Below, piece after piece: positions 10,622-21,630 of a DNA stretch of 64,000 nucleotides. The stretch comes from Tethya wilhelma (Eukaryota > Porifera > Demospongiae > Tethyida > Tethyidae): positions 953,899-1,017,898 of the forward strand of contig CAXIPT010000011.1 of NCBI GenBank assembly GCA_964030475.1, in the 5' to 3' direction. The notes below the pieces were generated by a model. The model was not told where the DNA came from, did no database searches, and worked only from the letters and a program-made list of their open reading frames with translations. The position numbers were made by a program, and so were the translations under genes. Every line of letters starts with the position of its first letter. Position 1 is the first letter of the stretch.

Positions 10622-13413
10622 ACACACACCGTGCAGTTCCTGATCCACCAACTAATGTCCAAGCATCACAAGTTGGAGATGGACAAGTCCAGGTCACTTG
10701 GACTAGAGTAACTAGTGCTACTTCTGGATACCGTCTTGGAATCACTGGCCAGTCACCTACAATCCTTGGTTCCTCATCAACCAGCCAAATAATATCTAGT
10801 GTTGCTACTGGTACTCTTGAGATCTCTATTGTGTCTCTTTCTACAATGCATTCTAGTCTCCTGTACAGTACTGAGGCAACTTCCAGTGTTGAAGTGCAAG
10901 GTAATGTTATACATTGACAATAAGTATATTGCTGGCATCACTATGAAATGCTTTTTGTGCACGTGTATTCCATTTCTACATATCTTCCTCTGCATGTGAA
11001 GCTCTTCTTACTCCTGTCATCTTGAGTTCCTCTTCAGTTCTCTCAGCATCTCTAAGAATTGAGTGGTCACTGTCTTCTAGTAGTAGAGATAAACCTGCTG
11101 ATGAATTCAACATAACTTACACACGTACAAGTTGTCCACCTGAGGATACAGGTTCTGTGACAGTTGATGGCTCAGTACGTACAATAGATATTGATGGACT
11201 TGAAGAGTTCAGCACATATAACATCACAGTGACAGTTTTGTATAGGTTTAGAGGTCATCCATTGATTATGAAAGAGAGTGCTGCAATGACAATACGTACT
11301 CTATCTGCAGGTTTGATTTACAATAACAGTTACTGTTACATGTAACTGACATACTGTCACTAAGTGTGTGTCTCTTTGTCTATAGCTCCCTCTGGTGCTC
11401 CGTCAGGTCTTTCTGTGCAAAATTTGATGGCTACTTCTGTGGAGCTCTCTTGGAATGAGTTGCCTTGTCTTGATCAAAATGGTGTCATCACTGGCTACAT
11501 GATACGATATGTTGGAGACTCACAGCCCACCACTGACTCATCCTCTGATGCATCAAGGACTTACACAGTTGAGGGCTTGGTTCCCTTCACAGAGTACTCC
11601 TTTTCAGTGGCTGCTGTGAATAGCAATGGCACTGGACCATTCTCTGCAGAATCTTCATCCATCAGAACACTAAAGAGCAGTAGGTTTACTCAGTAATGTT
11701 CTTTATCATAAAATAATAGCTTAGAAGTCTACTTTGTGGATGTTTTGTCTTATATAATCTTATAATCTCTGATAAGCTTTCTAATGCCTATATGCACATA
11801 ATGTATAATTGGAGAAGTTCGCTGATGGATTGTAATATGTAAAATCTGACAGTGCAAATTTAAATTATTATCCACAACCTTTAATTCCTGCTATATACAA
11901 GTATATGAACTTACTCCACTACATAATTATGCATCTCTAGCTCCTGGTGAAGTTGACTCACTGACTCTTACTCCTAAGTTCACATCAGTTGAAGTAACCT
12001 GGTCCCCACCTGACAGACCAAATGGGATCATTACACAGTATGAGGTCTCATACACTATAAATTCTGTTACAACTGTCAACATCACAAATAACTCTACATT
12101 GGAGTTCACAATCTCTTCTCTGGAACCTGGGACTAGTGTCACTGTCACTGTGAGAGCATTCACTAGGATTGGACCTGGAGAGGCTGTTACCCTGACTGAT
12201 AGAACGCTACGAAAACCACGTAAGAATTATAGTATCGATTGATTTGCCAATAATTTTAGGTGCATGTCTCTATTATGTTATGTTTTTTCTCCAACATTGC
12301 AGTATGGATTATATTATACTAGACTACGTAACCTGCATAGTCAATAAATATTATTATCTATGATTCCAGGGCCTGTATCTAATGTTCAAGTTGAGTTGAT
12401 TAATGCCACATCAGTGAGAGTGACTTGGGAGCCTCTTGACATCCCCGAGATAACTGGATACCGGGTGTACTTTTATCTCTCTGAGAACACACACAGACAA
12501 AGTTTTATAGATCTTGAGATGGAAAGACGAGAAACAAACTCTACAACAATAGGAGGTCTCATCAGTGGTGCAGCCTACTCCTTTAGTGTGGTGGGTTTGG
12601 CTAGACTGGAAGGAGAGGAGGAGCCTATTGAAGGAGAGAGAGATCGTAATAAAACTACTTCTGTTGTTTTGCCTTCAGAAGGGCCCTCGGACTCTGGTTA
12701 GTTATGAGTGTAAAGATTAAGTTATTTCTAACAGTTAGAAAACTGTCTAAGGGAGACCGGCCTCTATGCATGTTTGAGGCTTAGCTATCTTTCTTATAGA
12801 GTTTATAAGTATGAACATTTTGTATTGTGTCAATGGGACAGTCGATTGGCCCATTCACTATACATACTACCATAATTATGTATGATAAGAGTATATAGCC
12901 TTGTACCCAGGCTCTCTCTCCTTTGAGGTGCTTGGGTACTACAGGCTGAAATTTTATGATTGTGTTACGTTTCCTTTACTTTAATAGGTCAGTCAATGTC
13001 AGTATCCATAAGTCTAGGAGTGATGGTGGGAGCAGTTGTTGGGGCAGTGATTGCAACAATTGTGATTTACACTGTAGTCTTGTTGACAGTGAAACTAGTG
13101 TGTTTGAGAAAGAAACAAAGGTACAATAAAGTAATGACACAGATTCAGAATTGTATGTTTATTCGAAGCATTGGAATAGACATTCACAAAAACATGAGAA
13201 ATCATTATTTCCATAGAAGCTTCCTAGCTTATTAATGCTCCTAAATTAATTTGTTGTTTGTTTGGGTATATAGCTACATGCATATTTTGAAGAAAATGTT
13301 TACCGTAATAATTATTATAGTCATCTTTATTTTATTCTTAGCAGTCCTACAGTCAAACTTGGACAACATGACATTGAAGATGATAGCAAAGTTGGTATTT
13401 ATGATGCTTTGGA
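8102..13413 (+). CDS. Ig/FN3 transmembrane receptor, copy A (last exon missing)
   Basis: Exons: 8102-8174 signal peptide (MNCVWIFLEVFLVLLSG), 8226-8567 first Ig-like domain with CC...GVWRF, 8845-9174 second Ig-like domain without cysteines, then FN3 exons 10637-10900, 11002-11310, 11386-11679, 11941-12219 and 12370-12696, TM exon 12988-13120 (GAVVGAVIATIVIYTVVLL) and tail exon 13345-13413 with VGIYDALE. About 806 residues are visible. All ectodomain exons are phase 1 at both ends. The donor after exon 2 is GC (gcaagt at 8568). The final coding exon should follow a (CA)n tract, but the scaffold reaches a single-N join at 13716. The exon at 15129 may be its true end. Likely a type I surface adhesion or recognition receptor. 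Family known by architecture only; ligand unknown. Confidence 0.8.
8582..8786. mobile_element. Palindromic MITE in receptor A intron
   Basis: The ends are taccatatagcgggtaaa and, in reverse complement, taccgtatagcgggtaaatt. The interior alternates aattcgc/gccaatt motifs. A relative with the same ends and interior order lies at 56350-56536 in an ABCA intron. Confidence 0.7.
10100..10155. repeat. Hairpin, 26-base arms with one mismatch
   Basis: 10100-10125 (aacactcctatcagtgcaca...) pairs with 10130-10155 at 25 of 26 positions with a 4-base loop. The weaker outer match atgggtgt/acacccat at about 10068 and 10171 suggests a slightly larger foldback. Confidence 0.8.
10556..10617. repeat. (CA)n microsatellite before FN3-1 acceptor
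   Basis: About 60 bases of CA on the coding strand lie 20 bases upstream of the acceptor gtgcag at 10636. Confidence 0.95.
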
Positions 13414-13659
13414 GTAAGTTGGTGTGAATGCAATTGCATGTACCTAACTAGCTACCCAAAGATGGCACAACTATTATGAAAAATAAAACATAGTCAGGGA
13501 GTGGTTTTAATCTTCACTGAGAGAGAAAATCAGAAAATGAGGCTAAGAGACTTCCATTGTGATAGGATTTGTAATATTATAGCTCAAGCAACATTCCTTG
13601 GTAATTATATATAGCTGTTCTCTTGAACAACACTTCACTCCTGCTAGACACCCACACGT

Positions 13660-13715
<56 letters not shown>

Positions 13716-13716
13716 N
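13414..13716 (+). other. Unfinished intron of receptor A and single-N join
   Basis: It begins gtaagt after GGA at 13413 and ends in (CA)n (13662-13715) and one N. In copy D the same intron ends in (CA)n followed directly by the last coding exon. The N therefore replaces at least the end of this intron. Confidence 0.75.
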
Positions 13717-15116
13717 ATTATCTATCCAAATAGCCGCGAAGCACAGCCACCAAGTGGAAATCTTTTTTGGAGAGTTGAAACTCAGTCATTCTCTAATGGT
13801 TCACGAATCATTCGTCTATTGAGAAGAGAAGAAATAAGGCAATGTTGTATTCAGGAAGGAGTCTGGAGGTTTATAGTTCCTGATGGCAATGGAGAGAGGA
13901 GCATTTATGTTGGATTATACACACGTGGCAAGTTACATGTCAATTTTACAGTGAAACCTCCGAACAAAGGACACTTTGGGGACAATATAAATTCGGCTTG
14001 TTTGTCCTTTGTAGAGAGGTTGTCCTCTTCTTGGAGGTTCTGTTTGTAGTGTTAAAATAGGGAATTGGAATTTTCGGGAACTAAGAATTAATGTTGTCCT
14101 TTGCTGGGAGGTTATCTCGGAGAGTCCACTATCGGGGATTCGACTGTACTTGGAATTTCATCTTCTATTACTAAAAATTATACTTCTTTTCACAATTAAT
14201 GTCATGCAGATGAAACCAATCGAGGTGTTTTAAATGCTATAACTTCATCAAACGTCACATTGACAGCGGTTAGTCCCCTGTTGACTGAGCCTCCAACCTA
14301 TACTCTTACTGTTGCTACTGATGGAGGACCTCCTGGTAGTGTTAACTGGACAATAGGTGGAGCACCAGTCCCAGCCAGCAATGTGATTAGATATATCAAC
14401 AGTAATTCTGCTAGTGATATGGGAAATGCTCGCTATACCACCACACTGACGGCAAGAGGGAGACCAAGTGGTACCATCACATTTACTGCTACCAACAGAC
14501 GTACCCCAACTCCTCGAAGTGTACAAATCAACCTTCCCTGTAAGTAACATGTAATGTAAGGCTAAAATGGTGAAAGTAACAAACAACCATCGAAGTTTTG
14601 TGGTAAAATTCCTCTGAAGATTTTGCAGATTATACTACTTTGTGATGATGGTAACTATGAACTGTTAGTATAGGGTATAGTTTATACAACTAATCAACAT
14701 CATGACCACAGCTAGAGCATATGGCAACACTGCCAGCTGTGAGTACACAACTATAAAACAGTAGTGGTGTTGCACTTTGGGTCTTTGTGGTGCATTTTTA
14801 TTTTCAAGATGCTGCACCACGGCGTACACAGCAGTGTATAAACCAGGAAGTGAAAGTGTAGCCTCATTCAGAGCCTGGGAACGAGGCTAGTAAAAGTACT
14901 CACTGTAACTGTAAGTCACATCAAAGCTTGACCATGAATGTTAAAATGCAAAAAGACATCCACAGGTCAAAATGAACACACATGCACACACACACACACA
15001 CACACATCCTACATGCAGTTCCTGACCCACCAACTAATGTCCAAGCATCACAAGTTGGAGGAGAACAAGTCCAAATCACTTGGACTAGAGTAACTAGTGC
15101 TACTGCTGGGTATCAT
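13717..15116 (+). pseudogene. Ig/FN3 receptor, copy B fragment between two single-N joins
   Basis: Three exon pieces can be read: 13717-13927 (first Ig-like domain, 5' part lost; GC donor gcaagt at 13928), 14210-14539 (second Ig-like domain, complete) and 15019-15116 (start of FN3-1, cut by the N at 15117). There is no signal peptide, TM segment or most FN3 domains. Because the breaks coincide with N joins, this is more likely a collapsed or incomplete assembly of another near-identical copy than a biological pseudogene. Its coding frame is intact where visible. Placement relative to copy A is uncertain. Confidence 0.65.
13948..14152. mobile_element. TACAGT-ended MITE in copy B intron
   Basis: It starts tacagtgaaacctccgaac and ends gggattcgactgta, so both termini read TACAGT when oriented inward. 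Inner sequence pairs cacttt/gttgtcct-type motifs. No coding capacity. Confidence 0.6.
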
Positions 15117-15128
15117 NATTCACCCTAG

Positions 15129-15234
15129 ACCTACTTCTAAAGAGATCCCACTGAAGGAGTGTGCTGCATATGGAGATATAGTACACAAGCCAAGTGATGC
15201 ACAAGATACAGATATATATGACAATGCTATTTAA
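15129..15234 (+). CDS. Last coding exon of an Ig/FN3 receptor (copy A or B)
   Basis: Acceptor ccctag at 15128, then PTSKEIPLKECAAYGDIV and DTDIYDNAI followed by TAA at 15232-15234. The phase (one base completing GA) matches the tail exons of A, C and D. It directly follows the N at 15117, so it could complete copy A, whose last exon is lost at 13716, or copy B. The tail has two tyrosines (YGDI and YDNA) that could be phosphorylated. Confidence 0.7.
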
Positions 15235-15887
15235 AGTACATTAAATTTTGTATTTTTGATGACTTGAAGACTTGAAGACAAGCTTAGATACACGAGATTG
15301 TGTGATTTACAAGACATGATTTAATATTAAATTTTATTTTTAGTATACTACCATAACTGGTAAGCTACCATTGTTAATTGCATGCTTTACTTACAGCCAG
15401 GATTTTTAATTATGTATGTGTAGAATATGTAGTATTATCATGTGTGTATTTTATATAGTATTATTTTGCAATGACATTGTACATATTTTGTGATGTAAGG
15501 AAGGTACATAATTTATTATCAATGTCGATCTGTAGACAGAGCTGACTCTGTACATCATGTATGCAATCTTGCAAATTCTGACACCTGCTTTGAGGAAATC
15601 TCTCAACGAAGGATTCACAATGATCAAGGTTATTGCCTTTCCTGCTGTACCTGCAACCTGTAATCAGAAATTCCATACAGACCAGGATATGACAAGTCAC
15701 AAACATGCTTGATGATGCAAAAACTCAGATAGTAATGCCATTGGTTTGTACGCATGCGCACAATCTTTTCTTATCTAACGACCATTACCTTCCATTTTGC
15801 AAAAGGAAGTTTATTGCACGTCATTGTATCATGCAGTGCTAGGTTTTCACAAACCAAGAACACCTCAGAAAATAGGCAAGAGAAAAA
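15235..15887. other. Intergenic region before receptor copy C
   Basis: 650 bases, A/T-rich, holding the 3' flank of the exon at 15129 and the promoter side of copy C. No ORF, RNA gene or strong repeat is recognised. Confidence 0.5.
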
Positions 15888-18800
15888 ATGAACTGTGTTT
15901 TGACCTTCCTTGAAATTTTCTTTGTCTTTCTGAGCGGAGCAACAGATGCCCAAGTTCAAGGTAGCACAATATTAAATAGTTATTTTTATAACTCTACTTT
16001 GTGCTCAGTTTTCACTGCATTATATCTTAAAATTAATATGTCTGTAAATTTTGAATTCCACTCCCTCAGAGCTGGCCCTCTTACTCAATGGTGAGGTTGT
16101 ACCTGAACATGAAGCACTAAACAAAGAAGACGTGGGAACAACTACAGCTGGTGCACTCTCTGTTGTGTTCAATGGTTTTGGAGGAGATCCTAGAATTATC
16201 TATCCAAATGGTTCCAGAGTGCAACCACCAAGTGCTGGTTTGTTTTGGAGATCTGAAACAGAAACATTCGCAGCCAATGGCTCGCAAATCATCCGTCTCA
16301 GAAGAGACTATGGAAGGCAACAGTGTTGTACTGATGAAGGAGTCTGGAGGTTTATAGTTCCTGATGGCAATGGAGAGAGGACCATCTATGTTGGCTTATA
16401 CACACAAGGTATTAAAGTTACATGTCAATTGTCTTAGGTTGTGTAGTTATAGAATAGTGCTGGAGACTGTGCATTTTTGATTCAATCATATAAACACTTA
16501 AAAAAATTTTAAAAATAGATGAAACCGCTAGAGGCATAATAAATACCATAACTTCATCCAACGTCACATTGAGAGCAGTTAGTCCCCTGTTGACTGAGCC
16601 TCCAACCTATACTCTTACTGTTGCTACTGATGGAGGACCTCCTGGTAGTGTTAGCTGGACAATAGGTGGAGCACCAATCCCAGACAGCAATGTGACTAGA
16701 AATCTTACTAGCAGTAGCAGTAGTGATTTGGAGAATGCTCGCTATACCACCATACTGATGATGAGAGGGAGACCAAGTGGTACCATCACATTTACTGCTA
16801 ATAATCGACGTACCCCAACTCCTCGAAGTATACTTATTGCCAATCCATGTACGTAAAGGAGGTAAAATTGTGAAGAGCCTAAATTTATTTATAATCATGA
16901 ACAAGAATTGTACGGAATCCAAAACTATATTATTGTATGATTAATACATAGTTCCTAATCCACCTACTAATGTCCGAGGATCACAAGTTGGAGAGAGACA
17001 AGTTCAAATCACTTGGGCTAGAGCAACTAGCGCTACCGCTGGATACCGTCTTAGTGTGACAGGCCAGCCAACTACTATCTCCTCATCAACCAGTCATACA
17101 ATACCTGATGTTGCTACTGGTACTCTTGATATCTCTGTTGTGACTCTTTCCGTAATGAATACCCTTCTCCTGTATAGTGCTGGGACAAATGCTAGTGTTG
17201 AAGTGTTAGGTATAGTATTCGCCTTCATAATGTACAGGTGTTGTGTTTTTGTGTGTGTTTCATTTCTATCTTTTTCTGTATGTGTCTATATAGCTCTTCC
17301 AACTCCTGTCATCTTGAGTTCCTCTTCAGTTCTGTCAACATCTCTAAGAATTCAGTGGTCACTGTCTTCTGGTAGTGGAAAAAAGCCTGTTGATAAATTG
17401 AACATAACCTACACACGTACAAGTTGTCCACCTGAGGATGCAGGTTTTGTAACAGTTGATGGCTCACTACGTACAATAGATATTGCTGAACTTGAAGAGT
17501 TCAGCACATACAATGTCACAGTGACAGCTGTGTACAGCTTTGGAGGGACTAATCCAACAGTTATCAAAGAGGCTACTGAATTGACAATGCATACTCTACC
17601 TGCTGGTATGTATTTTATGATTATTAGAGTGTAAGTAACTAAGTTTAGCCTCACAGTGACTTCTAGCTAATACCTAGGCTTGATAATGAACCATTTTATC
17701 TCTCTTGGACTGTATACATGGATGCAGCTCCCTCTAGTGCTCCATCAGGTCTCTCTGCACGAAATGTGATGGCAACTTCTGTGGAGCTTTCTTGGAATGA
17801 ATTACCTTGTCTTGATCAAAATGGTGTCATCACTGGCTACATGATACGATATGTTGGAGACTTACAGACCACCACTGACTCATCCTCTGGTGCATCAAGG
17901 ACTTACACAGTTGTGGGCTTGATTCCCTTCACAGAGTACTCCTTTTCAGTGGCTGCTGTGAATAGCAACGGCACTGGACCATTCTCTGAGGAATGTTCCA
18001 TCAGAACACTAGAGAGCAGTAAGTTTACTCATTGATTTTACTATTATTAAGATCTACCTTCCGTGCATCCCGCTCCAGCTCCTGGTGAAGTTGACTCACT
18101 GACTCTTACTCCTAAGTTCTCATCATTTGAAGTAACCTGGTCCTCACCTGACAGACCAAATGGGATCATTACACAATACGAGGTCTCTTATCGTATAAAT
18201 TCTGTTCTAACTGTCAACATCACAAGCAACTCTACATTTGAATTCATTATCTTTTTTCTGGAACCTGGGACTAGTGTCACTATCACTGTGAGAGCATTCA
18301 CTAGCATAGGACCTGGAGAGACTGTTACTCTGACTGATAGTACCTTACAAAAACCACGTATGGATTTATTGTAGTTTTTGAAGTTTGAATGCTACATAAA
18401 TCAAAGATCATAAGTATTTACAATTTCCCACCCCCAACATAGGACCTTTATCTAATGTCCAAGTTGAGTTAATTAATACCACATCAGTGAGAGTGACTTG
18501 GGAGCCTCTTGACATCCCTGAGATAACAGGATACCGGGTGTACTTTTCTCTCTCTGAGAGCAGGAACAGAATATGTGATGATGTTAGATGTGAAAGGACG
18601 AGAAACAAACTCCACAACAATAGGAGGTCTTATCAGTGGTGCAACCTACTCCTTTGATGTGGTGGGTGTGGCTAGACTGGAAGGAGAGGAGGAGCCTATT
18701 GAAGGAGAGAGAGATCCTGACACTACTATTTCTCTTGGTTTACCTCCTGAGGTCCCTGAGACTTCTGGTTAGTTTGAACTTTTACTATAATTTTAACAAA

Positions 18801-19486
18801 CATTAAACAATATGAATACGTTAATTTTTAACTTAACACTCACAGAAATAATTAATTCCTCCGATGTATGTTGATACATGTAGGTCAGTCGATATGTATA
18901 GGTCTAGGAGTAATGGTGGGAGCAATTGTTGGTGCAGTGATCACTACAATTGTGTTTTACACCCTGGTCCTGTTGACAGTGGTAGGATTGTGTTTCTATT
19001 TGAGAAGAAAACAAAGGTATTCTGGCTACCTCAATCTATACTCTCAGTATGTATTAATCTCTTAAGGGAAGAACTACATACAGTAAAATTTAATAAAGAT
19101 AGCTAGAAATATTGATGGGGATTTTAAGTTGTATGACAGTTTAGTCTGACATTCAGAAAAAGGAAAACTAACATTAATTTTGTTATAGTTTTTGAATCTG
19201 ACAAATTGTTTATCATGATTATCTTATATAGGAACCCGGCTAGTAGTTTTCCAGCTAAATTTGGACAACAACACAATGAAAATGAAGACTGTGTTTACGA
19301 TATTATTGAGTAAGTTGTCATCTCTGTAGCTCATGTGTTCGAAAATTCACTGACCACACGCACACGCATGCATTGATCAGACCCACTGATAAAGAAATCC
19401 CACTGAAAGAGTGTACTGCATATGTACAGAGACATGGGCCAGGAAATACATATGTACAGGATAGCGAGGTTTATGGCAACATCTAA
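15888..19486 (+). pseudogene. Ig/FN3 transmembrane receptor, copy C, with a 2-bp frameshift in FN3-5
   Basis: Exons: 15888-15960 signal peptide, 16070-16408 and 16519-16848 Ig-like, 16952-17209, 17294-17605, 17728-18018, 18079-18357 and 18443-18767 FN3, 18884-19016 TM, 19232-19309 tail (EDCVYDIIE), 19381-19486 tail (DSEVYGNI then TAA). The fifth FN3 exon is 325 bases while A and D have 327. Between AACAGA and GGACGAGAAAC copy C has 25 bases and D has 27, so the frame shifts near 18565-18590 and meets a TGA soon after. Downstream sequence remains a perfect FN3/TM/tail frame, so the lesion is recent or an assembly/allele error. An intact version would be a type I receptor like A and D. Confidence 0.75.
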
Positions 19487-19895
19487 TAACTGTAAATGTT
19501 TTTATTTTCAGTTCACATAATAAAGACTTATAAGACAAAACTTCAGCAAGCATACATTTATTGCTTTGCCTATAAAAAGATTGATTGTCAATACCACTGA
19601 ATAAATAACTTCTATGGCGATGATTCTTTTTTTTTTTGATCTCAAAATAATTAATGCATGCAATAACCAGGAACATAAATGGTAATAGTCATTAGAATTA
19701 AATGCGCGTAAAAAGTTCAAAGGTTCACGTCATTTAATCGGGGGTATTCCCGAGTCGTACAGTAAACAAATAGAACAGACAAAACTCACAGAAAACCTGT
19801 AAGCACCATAGTCTCAAGAGAATTAAAGTTGACATCAGTCTTGAGTTTTCACAAATCACAATTATACATCGAAAATTATATCAGATTCTACACGT
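19487..19895. other. Short intergenic region between receptors C and D
   Basis: About 410 bases hold the 3' UTR of C, with AATAAA at 19519-19524, and the upstream region of D. Minus-strand open frames here are A/T-rich and unsupported. Confidence 0.5.
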
Positions 19896-19901
19896 ATGAT
19901 C

Positions 19902-21583
19902 ATGAACTGCGTGTGGATCTTCCTTGAGGTTCTCCTTGTCTTTCTGAGTGAAGCAACAGATGCTCAAGGTCCAGGTATTGCTACTTAGAATTGCATGTGC
20001 AACTGATTGACCATCTGCAGTTTATTGATCTGCAGGACTCGATCTGTGTTATTTCATTGTGTTTACCAATACTGTAATATTATGTAGGCCTAAGTCTATT
20101 TTCACTCCCTCAGAGCTGACCCTCCTACTCAATGGTGAGGTTATACCTGAACATGAAGCACTAGACAAGGAAGATGTGGGTATACAGGCAAATCCAGATG
20201 GTGCACTCTCTGTTGTGTTTTCTGGTTCTGGAGGAGATCCTAGAATTATCTATCCATTTGGTGGCAGAGTACAATCACCAAGTGTTGGTCAAGTTTGGAG
20301 ATCTGAAACTGAGACATTCTCTAATGGCTCACGAATCCTCCGTTTGTTGAGAAGAGAAGAAATAAGGCAATGTTGTGTTCATGAAGGAGTTTGGAGGTTT
20401 ACAGTTCCTGATGGCAATGGAGAGAGGACCATCTATGTTGGATTATACACACATGGTAAGTTATCATTTGAATGTGGAGTACTATAGTGCACTGCTAAGC
20501 ATTGTGTATACTCATTGTTACACAGATGAAACCAATAGAGGTGTTTTGAATTCTATATCCTCATCAGACGTCACATTGACAGCAGTTAGTCCCCTGTTGA
20601 CTGAGCCTCCAACCTATACTCTTACTGTTGCTACTGATGGAGGACCTCCTGGTAGTGTTAGCTGGACAATAGGTGGAGCACCAATCCCAGACAGCAATGT
20701 GACTAGAAATATTAATAGCAATAGCCAAAGTGATATGGAGAATGCTCGCTATACCAACACACTGTTGGCCAGAGGGAGACCAAGTGGTACCATCACATTT
20801 ACTGCTAACAACAGACGTACCCCAACTCCTCGAAGTGTACCAATCAACCTCTGTAAGTAACATATAATAGTTTCCTTTGCAGATTTGCATGCTCATCATG
20901 ATAGTTTTATCTCCTACTACTCATCATGACATGTTCCATTTATGCTTCAAGGGGTCATTGTAGTTTATACAACTAAGATAACTGCCATGACCATAAGCTA
21001 TATGCACCCATTTTTCGCTCCACTATGACTGGCACAGTTTTAGTATGAGATTTTCTGTACTAATCAAAAGCAACCTCTGATAGATCCATTTCAGTTTCAC
21101 CATGTTAGCCATAGGAAAGGGTCGTTAAAGCGAAAAATGGGTCCAGCTCAATAGATCAACCATGAGTCTGAGTTATATACACTTTGGTTTCTTAAGTATA
21201 GTGGTATAATAATTGTACTTTCAACATTTCTTTAGCCACATGTACACTAGAATAATAATAATTATTATTAACATCTTTCATATTAATTATCCCAAAGCTT
21301 TGCCACAAAAGTAAATTATATATTTTTTGTTTTTACTATAACGTTCATACACCAGAGGAGGTCTGACATACTCTGCCACTCATCTGCAGCGACCTTGTAA
21401 TTATAATTTTCTCACTTAACTAGCTTAACAACAATTACAATGCTAAAATTTACCATCGTAACTGAGTAGAGTAAGTTAACAAGAGATAGAACAAAAAACG
21501 AAGCATCAGTGTCTAGTTTTCAAGAACCTATAAAAATCATGTCAGTGGTAGTTTTAATTTGTAATACTGCACACTGACACACA

Positions 21584-21630
<47 letters not shown>

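Larger units (their letters stand above)
9175..10636 (+). other. Long intron of receptor A with repeats
   Basis: This 1.46-kb intron separates the Ig and FN3 exons. It contains a tacagtgcaaccacg MITE-like end at 9212, a hairpin at 10100-10155 and a (CA)n tract at 10556-10617 close to the acceptor. Parts align with the same intron of copies B (about 14660-14830) and D (about 20950-21260), so it was copied with the genes. The 9300-9980 part shows nothing I can name. Confidence 0.6.
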
